Source: Rhodothermaceae bacterium bin80 | Lineage (GTDB): Bacteria > Bacteroidota > Rhodothermia > Rhodothermales > Bin80 | Reading direction: 5' to 3' | DNA length: 32,229 nucleotides | Assembly: GCA_002238805.1 (NCBI GenBank) | Contig: MPNB01000040.1 | Coordinates: 1-32,229 of the forward strand | In this document: piece after piece, positions 26,419-32,229 of the stretch | Position numbering within the stretch: position 1 is the first letter of the stretch | Layout of the letters: each line of letters starts with the position of its first letter | Translations under genes and position numbers: made by a program | Notes under the pieces: model-generated | What the model was told of the DNA's origin: nothing | The model's database searches: none | The model's input: the letters and a program-made list of their open reading frames with translations, nothing else

Positions 26419-26662
26419 GAGACCAGATCACATTAAGGGTAGGCTAGCTTCGCGGCCCAAGTTGGAAAAATACCCTGCGAGACAAGATCCACCTAAGAGT
26501 AATCCAATGTATGATCAATCAAGGGACGGCTACTCTACGGTCCTAGTGCATTTGACGACCACGCTTAGCTGTACTTTACCTCTGTCGGCAGAGTCGTTCG
26601 GAATATGCTTTGAACCTAGACTAGATGAGGGTTATGAAAATTACATCCATCGAAATACATAA
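26405..26662 (+). CDS. Possible small gene bridging the FRG and OLD genes
   Basis: An ATG at 26405, with GGA just upstream, opens 85 codons in a frame different from both neighbours. It overlaps the FRG stop by 14 bases and the OLD start by about 30-40 bases. The product would have a basic N-terminal half (MVKDKRPDHIKGRLASRPKL) and a hydrophobic middle (STVLVHLTTTLSCTLPL). No family is recognised. It may be chance, but it would fill an otherwise long gap in a tight gene pair. Confidence 0.25.
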   Translation: MVKDKRPDHIKGRLASRPKLEKYPARQDPPKSNPMYDQSRDGYSTVLVHLTTTLSCTLPLSAESFGICFEPRLDEGYENYIHRNT

Positions 26663-28412
26663 CTTTCGGAGCATTCTGGAGTGCCGTCTGTCGTGTCGCG
26701 ACATGCTCGTTCTGCTCGGCCAGAACAACCATGGAAAATCAAATATTATCGGTGCCTTGGATTTTGCACTGAACTCGTCAAAGCCGAATATAGACGACCT
26801 CTTTGCCCTCGCTGAACCTGGCGATAAAACGATATGGGTAGAAGTCTCATTTGGTCGGTTGACCGACCAAGAAAAGACGACATGGAGAAAATATGTTCAA
26901 GCTGATGGCATTTTCTGCTTTCGGAAAACAGCTAGTTTTGACGATGAAGACAGGGTCGACGTCAAATACAACGGCTATGTGTCTGAACCTAACGAAGAAT
27001 GGTTGAAAGCAGATAACGTGCGCAACTACACGAAGCGCGACGTAGTTTCTGGAACACCGCTGAGTCCCTATATTCCGGAGTCAGGACAAGTCACCAAAGC
27101 TATAATTGTAGCGGCCCAAGAGCAGTATATCAAAGAGCACAGTGAGGATTTGGATTTCAGAGTAGGCCTCGAGGAAGGCCCATTGCTTGGCCAGAAAAAC
27201 GTAGCGAAAGGCGTTCTGCCAGAATTTTTCCTTGTTCCCGCTATCCGTGATTTGAGCGACGAGTCGAAAGTCAGGAATACTGCACTCTTCGGGAAACTTC
27301 TTACCTATGCAGTCAAGGAAATGGCGTCCAGGAATCCTCTCTTTCATAGCATTGAAGAACAACTCAGCGATTTGGTCAATGTGCTCAATGCAGGGCCGGA
27401 AACCGAGGATCGCCCTCAGCAGCTCACTGATCTTGAGTCTTCTATTCAGCAAGAACTAACTGGATGGGATGTGCGTGTTTCTGTGGAAGTGACACCGCCG
27501 GACATCTCTAAAATCATTGAATTGGGGACGGAAATCCATCTCAACGATGGCCTTAAAACCTTGGCCAAACGCAAAGGACATGGTCTGCAGCGTGCCGTGA
27601 TCTTTGGTCTCATGAAAGCATGGGCAAGGGTAATGCGCGGGTCTGATGCAGCGGGCGGAAGCATTACTGCACGCAGAGCGTCTGAATCAGTTATTTTCGC
27701 AATAGAAGAACCCGAGCTTTTCTTGCATCCGCATGCACAACGTACTTTTAACAAGGCCCTTCGAGTACTTTCAGAAGGTACTAATAGTCAGGTTATCGTT
27801 AGCAGCCATTCCACACATTTCGTGGACTTGGACGACTACCGAGGTATTGCCCTGATTCGAAAAGAATCTGTCGAGAAGGGCACTATCTCGGTACAATGCA
27901 CTGAGGACTTATTTGAAGAAGAAGCTGACCGAAAACGCCGATTTCATATGGCCACATGGGTGAATCCAGATCGCGGCGAGATGCTCTTCGCTCGCCGAGT
28001 AGCATTCGTTGAAGGTGAAACTGAAAAATTAATCTTCCCGTTCCTTGCCGAGAAAATGGGTTGCCATTCGGAGGATGTTTCCATAATTGATTGTGGTTCA
28101 AAAAACAACATCCCGCTCTATGTAGCCATTGCTGAGGCCTTTCATCTCAATTACGTCGTTGTGCATGATCAGGACTCGTTGTCCAATCTGAGTTCCCAAA
28201 AATTGAACACTACAATCAAGGAATTGGTAGGCGAGGCAGGTTCGGTCGTAGTCTTACGACCAGATTTTGAGGGCTGTGGTCAGATGCCCAAGAATGAGGG
28301 TAAACGAAAAGGAAAGCCACTCGCCGCTTTAGACCACTTTGATTCAGTTACAGCCGATCAGATTCCACAGCAACTCGTTGACATGATTCGGCTAGTTTAC
28401 GGAGAGACATAA
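26634..28412 (+). CDS. OLD-family ATP-dependent nuclease (AAA ATPase + TOPRIM)
   Basis: The protein joins an N-terminal ABC-type ATPase to a C-terminal TOPRIM nuclease domain, as in OLD proteins. The Walker A region is LLGQNNHGKSNIIGAL at about residues 27-42. The Walker B motif is VIFAIEEPELFLHP, followed by the switch SSHSTHFVDL at about residues 390. The TOPRIM domain begins with VAFVEGETEKLIFPFLAEKM (catalytic Glu near 460), then IIDCGSKNNIPLY and VVVHDQDS (Asp near 512-514). From ATG 26634 it has 592 residues, normal for stand-alone OLD proteins; ATG 26625 would add three. GAGGG lies only two bases before 26634. OLD-type nucleases serve in Gabija with a UvrD-like helicase; no such helicase is here. 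The FRG gene precedes it. Confidence 0.88.
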   Translation: MKITSIEIHNFRSILECRLSCRDMLVLLGQNNHGKSNIIGALDFALNSSKPNIDDLFALAEPGDKTIWVEVSFGRLTDQEKTTWRKYVQADGIFCFRKTASFDDEDRVDVKYNGYVSEPNEEWLKADNVRNYTKRDVVSGTPLSPYIPESGQVTKAIIVAAQEQYIKEHSEDLDFRVGLEEGPLLGQKNVAKGVLPEFFLVPAIRDLSDESKVRNTALFGKLLTYAVKEMASRNPLFHSIEEQLSDLVNVLNAGPETEDRPQQLTDLESSIQQELTGWDVRVSVEVTPPDISKIIELGTEIHLNDGLKTLAKRKGHGLQRAVIFGLMKAWARVMRGSDAAGGSITARRASESVIFAIEEPELFLHPHAQRTFNKALRVLSEGTNSQVIVSSHSTHFVDLDDYRGIALIRKESVEKGTISVQCTEDLFEEEADRKRRFHMATWVNPDRGEMLFARRVAFVEGETEKLIFPFLAEKMGCHSEDVSIIDCGSKNNIPLYVAIAEAFHLNYVVVHDQDSLSNLSSQKLNTTIKELVGEAGSVVVLRPDFEGCGQMPKNEGKRKGKPLAALDHFDSVTADQIPQQLVDMIRLVYGET

Positions 28413-28785
28413 TAAATATGCATCCTCTCCGATCCTGTCCACACGGACACGATCTTGCTCCGTTTCTAGCAAGTATGGTCATTATAGAATCCCCTGCGCT
28501 TTCGAGGACTTTCACCTGCTACACTTATCAGTTAGATTATTGGGTTGCTGAACTTTTCCCACCCACGAACCATCCCAGAGTCGCTCAAGACCTAGCTTCA
28601 AAATAAGTCCTAAGTCCTATTTGTTACAAAGGCAATAGAAAATACTGTCCGCACCGATTTCGGTCTCGCAACAACTTCGGGGTTCCCCGTTTAGGGGGAA
28701 TTTGCTCCGGTTCTCCCTTAAGCTGGCGCCACTTGTGACATCGGGATTCCATGGTTGTAATCAGTACAGTTGATTTTTCTCATGC
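28413..28785. other. Gap after the OLD gene
   Basis: A 62-codon frame starts 5 bases after the OLD stop (28418-28606) but has no recognisable sequence. Around 28681-28700 there is a short hairpin (TTCCCC...GGGGGAA). No gene is supported; part may be residue of the transposon next to it. Confidence 0.4.
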
Positions 28786-29083
28786 TTAGCCATACATGTG
28801 GGCTGCATATGCAGCTTCAAGTTCCTTCTTAACCTGTCCGGAAAAGTCTGGATTGCTAATCTTGGAGGCGACATTTCCCGCTTGTGCCACTGACATCGCT
28901 GAATCGGTGCCCGATCTCCAAATACTTCTCGAACTCCTTTCTGCAATCCCTTGTAACCATCTAATAGAACCAGCAACGAGCCCGCTGGCTGGAAGCCTGG
29001 TTCCTGCGATTCTGGAGTAGTGCGACCACGCAGGTATGCGCTTCGGTTTTGGTTTCCATGAAAGTGAACTGACAGAAACCAAC
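28786..29083 (-). pseudogene. IS256-family (mutator) transposase relic
   Basis: Minus-strand pieces in three frames join into one transposase segment. First is FMETKTEAHTCVVALLQNRR, then LVLLDGYKGLQKGVREVFGD with RAPIQRCQWHKRE, then NVASKISNPDFSGQVKKELE with AAYAAHMYG. These match the catalytic middle of IS256-type transposases, where the Asp of LDG is the second acidic residue of the active site and RCQWHK is typical. Two frameshifts and loss of both ends show that it is dead. It separates the OLD gene from the secreted/membrane pair. Confidence 0.85.
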
Positions 29084-29139
29084 ATACGGCATCCGAGTTT
29101 GAGGGTGCGCGTTGTGTATGACTACGTAGGGTATTTCAG

Positions 29140-29877
29140 ATGAGAGTGTCCAAGCGCGTTATCTTCGCCTTCTCAATGACCATGCTATCTGCTGTCTCCG
29201 CGATGACCTTTGCTCAGCCAATCTGCACCGTAGAAGATCTCCCGCGCGAGGCGACTGGCCAAGGGCGGCTGGCAGTCAGGCTTGACGGCGCATGGCAGCT
29301 ATTTACCCAAGACGAGGACGGATCCGCATACATCATCGAAATCGGCGGGCTCCAGAGCTTGTGCATTGCTTGGGAAGCACCTCCCTACGACAATGCTCGC
29401 CGGCAGATCGTCTACGTTAGCACGAAATACAGAGACAAACAGCCGCTGTGGCTCTTTCGAAACAATGCGGCAGCTGGTCTTCCATTCGTTGGCAACCTAC
29501 TGGGCAACTGGAGCCGGACACCTGATGCCTCGGGTTTAGATCCCGATGAGGCTTTCAGAGAGTTTCATCGTAGCCTCCCTGAGGATCCTTCTGAGCCCCC
29601 GTGGGACAACCTTACCACTTGGCACGACACGTCGGTATGGTTGTCCAATGTTAGCAGCTACGAGTTGGTGGTTGGTGCCACAAACAGCCTGCCAGTGCTT
29701 CCCTACGGTTCGGAGCGACTATTGAGGCTTGCGGGACATCGTCCACTCACCTCATGGGTACCGTTTACAACCCGTGCTCCGTCTGGGCAAAACGAACTCC
29801 GCATAGCGGTTTCCTATACAGGTGATCTTGATAACCTCGGCCCGGATATCTACCAGTACGTATTCCAAGTCAGGTAG
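29140..29877 (+). CDS. Secreted protein of unknown function
   Basis: The 245-residue protein has a clear Sec signal peptide, with hydrophobic residues about 8-24 ending in FAQ and likely cleavage after A25. The mature part is rich in Trp, Pro and charged residues. It has two cysteines early, C29 and C75, which might form a disulfide. There is no lipobox. I do not recognise a domain. The stop lies 8 bases before the start of a multi-pass membrane protein, so the two are one unit. No strong Shine-Dalgarno sequence is seen. It could be a cargo gene of a mobile region, since an IS256 relic lies immediately upstream. Confidence 0.7.
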   Translation: MRVSKRVIFAFSMTMLSAVSAMTFAQPICTVEDLPREATGQGRLAVRLDGAWQLFTQDEDGSAYIIEIGGLQSLCIAWEAPPYDNARRQIVYVSTKYRDKQPLWLFRNNAAAGLPFVGNLLGNWSRTPDASGLDPDEAFREFHRSLPEDPSEPPWDNLTTWHDTSVWLSNVSSYELVVGATNSLPVLPYGSERLLRLAGHRPLTSWVPFTTRAPSGQNELRIAVSYTGDLDNLGPDIYQYVFQVR

Positions 29878-29885
29878 CTCTGCCC

Positions 29886-30386
29886 ATGCGTATTAAACAC
29901 GAAGCCCGCCAAGTACTGAACGCGTTCGTAGGTCTCTTCACTCAACCGTTTAAACAGGATATTAATGCCTCTTTGAAGGCAGCTGTCACTGCGATCCTGC
30001 TCGCCATGTTCCCCGGCTTATCGCTCTTGTTCAACGGTGGAATCCAGATAGGGGCAACAAAATTTGCCGCCATTAGTCTCGTGCTCGTCCTCTTTTGGGC
30101 ACTCTTGACGGCTATCTTGACCAAGCAGGACAGGCGTGAGTTGGCGATTGCTCGTAACCTCACCATCCTGTCCTTTTGGATCGCTGCCACATTGGTGATC
30201 GTCTATTTGGTGAACATCATAGTCCCCAATCCTCTTGATGGAGCCCTACGTCGGGGAGTTGCAGTGGCCATGCTTATCCCCTTGATCTTCATCCACATGA
30301 TTTGCAACCTGCCTTGTTTTCCAGCACTGAGAATGGCATTCTCCCTGTCGATCAGCACCGTTTTATTGGTTTGGATGGTACTGTAA
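29886..30386 (+). CDS. Multi-pass membrane protein of unknown function
   Basis: The 166-residue protein has four or five predicted membrane segments at about residues 30-52, 55-78, 92-114, 122-142 and 148-166. A basic loop, TKQDRRELAIARN, follows the second. The first 25 residues are cytoplasmic-type and basic. It starts 8 bases after the secreted-protein gene and is very probably co-translated with it. I recognise no family or conserved polar residues. A secreted protein coupled with a small membrane protein suggests a joint envelope role, but that is inference. Confidence 0.65.
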   Translation: MRIKHEARQVLNAFVGLFTQPFKQDINASLKAAVTAILLAMFPGLSLLFNGGIQIGATKFAAISLVLVLFWALLTAILTKQDRRELAIARNLTILSFWIAATLVIVYLVNIIVPNPLDGALRRGVAVAMLIPLIFIHMICNLPCFPALRMAFSLSISTVLLVWMVL

Positions 30387-30620
30387 TGGCGATGTGTCAT
30401 GGATCACTCGCGTCCATGTACGTGTTGACTGGCGGCCTGTGGATAACATGGATGTTCCAAGGTCGCGGGGAATCTCCGCTGTTTTGCACCAGAATTCCTC
30501 CGGACATGTGTGGTTTTGCAGGGGTCTCAGGGCTTCTAATTAATAGTCCGGCAATGATCCGCCGAGCCTGCGAAATGAACAAGTGTGATATCTTTACACT
30601 TTGAAGACTTGAGCCCTAGC
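30387..30620. other. Gap before the Mod gene
   Basis: About 230 bases between the membrane-protein gene and Mod. Frames on both strands here are short and show no motif. The Mod promoter should lie here; no clear site was seen. Confidence 0.3.
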
Positions 30621-32213
30621 ATGGATAAGTTGAAGATGCACACACCTGATCTGAGTCAGGAAAATATTTCGAAGATTCGTAAGGCCTTCCCTAATTGTGT
30701 AACTGAGGTGTTTGACGAAGCGAAAGGGGAACTACGCCTAGCGATGGACTTTGATCAACTTCTCCAAGAATTGAACGATCATATTGTGGAAGGTCCGCAG
30801 GAACGGTATCGACTTGATTGGCCAGGAAAGCGGGAAGCACTACTGCTTGCAAATACTCCGACCGATAAGGCACTACGCCCTGTAATGAGCGACAGCCTTC
30901 ACTTTGACACAACTAAGAATCTGTTTATTGAAGGTGATAATCTTGTTGTACTAAAACTCATGCAAGAGATCTATCTCAGACAGATCAAACTAATCTATAT
31001 TGATCCACCGTACAATACGGGCAAAGGATTTATCTACCGAGACAAATTTGAATCAGAACTGATTTCCCATGAAATAGCATCTGGTGAGCGAACAGAGAAG
31101 GGCGAACGTCTTGTAACTAATCCCGAAAGAAATGGACGATTTCATTCAAATTGGCTAACGATGATTACTCCGCGGCTACGATTAGCTAAGAACTTGCTGG
31201 CCAGAGACGGCGCGATCTTTGTATCCTGTGATGAGGGGGAACAGCCTCGCCTGCGCATGGTCATGGATGAAATCTTTGGTCAATCCAATTTCGTTGCTGA
31301 TATGGTGTGGGCGGCCGGTCGCAAGAATGATTCGCGGTTCGTATCCGTCTCGCATGAGTATATCGTTTGTTACGCCCGTGACTCTGCATATCTCAGCGAA
31401 AACAAAGTAATCTGGCGCCAGCGAAAGAAAGGGTTGGAAGACATTTATTCCCAGTATTATCGCTTGAAGCGCCAACACGGAAATGATTTTGAGGCAATCA
31501 CGCAGGGTCTGAAGAAGTGGTATTCAGGCCTTGCTGATAGTAATCCCGCGAAAAAGCATAAGCATTATTCCCACGTTGACGCTCGGGGAATCTACTTTCC
31601 TGATAATATCTCATGGCCTGGTGGTGGCGGACCAAAATATGAGGTGCTTCATCCAGAGACCCAGAAGCCAGTAAAAATCCCATCTAGCGGTTGGCGCTTC
31701 AGTAATCCGAAGCTAATGCAGGCACGGATTAACGATGATCGCGTCCACTTTGGCGAGGATGAGAACTCAGTTCCCTGCATCAAACGTTACTTGAAAGACA
31801 ATGAGCGCCAAGTACCGTACAGCGTTTTTTACCAAGATGGACGTGCTGCATCTAAACGTCTGTGGGCCCTCATGGATGGAAAATTTTTTGATTACCCCAA
31901 GGACGAATTGATTCTACAGGAAATCATTGAAATGGTAACCAAGGATTCGGATATTATACTCGACTTCTTTGCAGGATCATCCACCACCGCACATTCCGTG
32001 ATGCTTCAGAATGCCGCTGATGGAGGAAATCGCAAGTTCATCATGGTGCAATTGGATGAAGCGGTAAACGAGAATTCTGAGGCCTTCAATGCCGGTTTCA
32101 AGACTATACCTGACCCAAGTTCGCCATTTCATAGTGCTCTGGAAGTACGGAATTTCCCCATTCCCGTTTTCGGTCGATTTTTTTCGGGGATATGGACTAC
32201 TGAGATTTACTGA
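30621..32213 (+). CDS. Type III restriction-modification Mod DNA methyltransferase, odd C-terminus
   Basis: This beta-class N6-adenine/N4-cytosine methyltransferase is the Mod subunit type. The start at ATG 30621 gives the typical MDKLKMHTPDLSQENISKIR; the frame from 30585 is longer by 12 unlikely residues. Motif IV is DPPYNTGKGFIYRDKFESEL with D128, followed by HSNWLTMITPRLRLAKNLL, and motif I (D448FFAGSSTTAHSVM) is C-terminal to it. The middle (about 230-420) is the target-recognition region. After FIMVQLDEAVNENSEAFNAG-FKTI the last 37 residues (PDPSSPFHSALEVRNFPIPV...) do not resemble the usual Mod continuation, and at 530 residues the protein is shorter than the usual 600 or more. No Res helicase-nuclease is in the remaining bases. 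Confidence 0.88.
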   Translation: MDKLKMHTPDLSQENISKIRKAFPNCVTEVFDEAKGELRLAMDFDQLLQELNDHIVEGPQERYRLDWPGKREALLLANTPTDKALRPVMSDSLHFDTTKNLFIEGDNLVVLKLMQEIYLRQIKLIYIDPPYNTGKGFIYRDKFESELISHEIASGERTEKGERLVTNPERNGRFHSNWLTMITPRLRLAKNLLARDGAIFVSCDEGEQPRLRMVMDEIFGQSNFVADMVWAAGRKNDSRFVSVSHEYIVCYARDSAYLSENKVIWRQRKKGLEDIYSQYYRLKRQHGNDFEAITQGLKKWYSGLADSNPAKKHKHYSHVDARGIYFPDNISWPGGGGPKYEVLHPETQKPVKIPSSGWRFSNPKLMQARINDDRVHFGEDENSVPCIKRYLKDNERQVPYSVFYQDGRAASKRLWALMDGKFFDYPKDELILQEIIEMVTKDSDIILDFFAGSSTTAHSVMLQNAADGGNRKFIMVQLDEAVNENSEAFNAGFKTIPDPSSPFHSALEVRNFPIPVFGRFFSGIWTTEIY

Positions 32214-32229
32214 ATCAGTCTGGGGTAAT

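Noticed and set aside
25519-28412. Calling the FRG/OLD pair a Gabija or PARIS system
   Set aside because: Gabija needs a UvrD-like helicase partner and PARIS has separate ATPase and TOPRIM proteins; here ATPase and TOPRIM are fused and the partner is FRG.
28418-28606. 62-codon frame right after the OLD stop
   Set aside because: Position suggests a third operon gene, but the sequence has no recognisable features and no ribosome site.
1-32229. CRISPR array or other regularly spaced repeats
   Set aside because: No set of regularly spaced direct repeats was seen; the only tandem repeats are the 21-base pair in the FRG gene and a short CA run near 9845.

Overview
This window looks like a chromosomal piece from a Gram-negative bacterium. 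The evidence is two RND efflux permeases with a membrane-fusion adaptor, several lipoprotein signal peptides, and a class II DAHP synthase. Most genes lack a clear Shine-Dalgarno sequence, and there are several lipoproteins with beta-rich or propeller-like sequence. Together these fit a Bacteroidota/Rhodothermota-type organism, possibly a symbiont given the many decayed genes. That placement is inference only.

Layout. From 1 to 8.7 kb the region is compact housekeeping. It holds the C-terminal end of an M1-type aminopeptidase (with an in-frame stop just upstream), tRNA-Thr(CGT), an M32 carboxypeptidase, an HPF/RaiA-like ribosome-associated protein and a lipoprotein on the minus strand. A tight plus-strand run follows: class II DAHP synthase, zinc alcohol dehydrogenase, Bax-inhibitor-1 membrane protein and IolC kinase, with gaps of 4, about 30 and 8 bases. 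From 8.8 to 13.5 kb is a gene graveyard: relics of an IS1634-like transposase, an HNH nuclease, two unrecognised genes, a frameshifted small gene and a DNA methyltransferase. An intact two-gene unit sits in the middle of it: an SDH/ClpP-fold serine protease and a 65-aa protein, overlapping by ATGA. From 14 to 21.8 kb a minus-strand RND permease faces a plus-strand adaptor plus a second RND permease across a shared regulatory region, and no outer-membrane channel gene is visible. From 22.4 to 24.8 kb there are two minus-strand lipoproteins: a probable propeller protein and a LivK-like periplasmic binding protein.

From 24.9 kb to the end the window looks like a defence island. It contains the C-terminal relic of a DNA methyltransferase with a possible HNH tail, then an intact FRG-domain protein followed by an OLD-family ATPase/TOPRIM nuclease. 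Next come a decayed IS256 transposase, a secreted protein next to a multi-pass membrane protein, and a type III Mod DNA methyltransferase with an abnormal C-terminal end at the window edge.

The best candidates for an undescribed system are the FRG + OLD pair at 25.5-28.4 kb and the SDH protease + small partner at 10.7-11.8 kb. Both are intact while their surroundings decay, and I know of no described system with either composition. All functional statements rest on motif recognition by eye; no database search was run.
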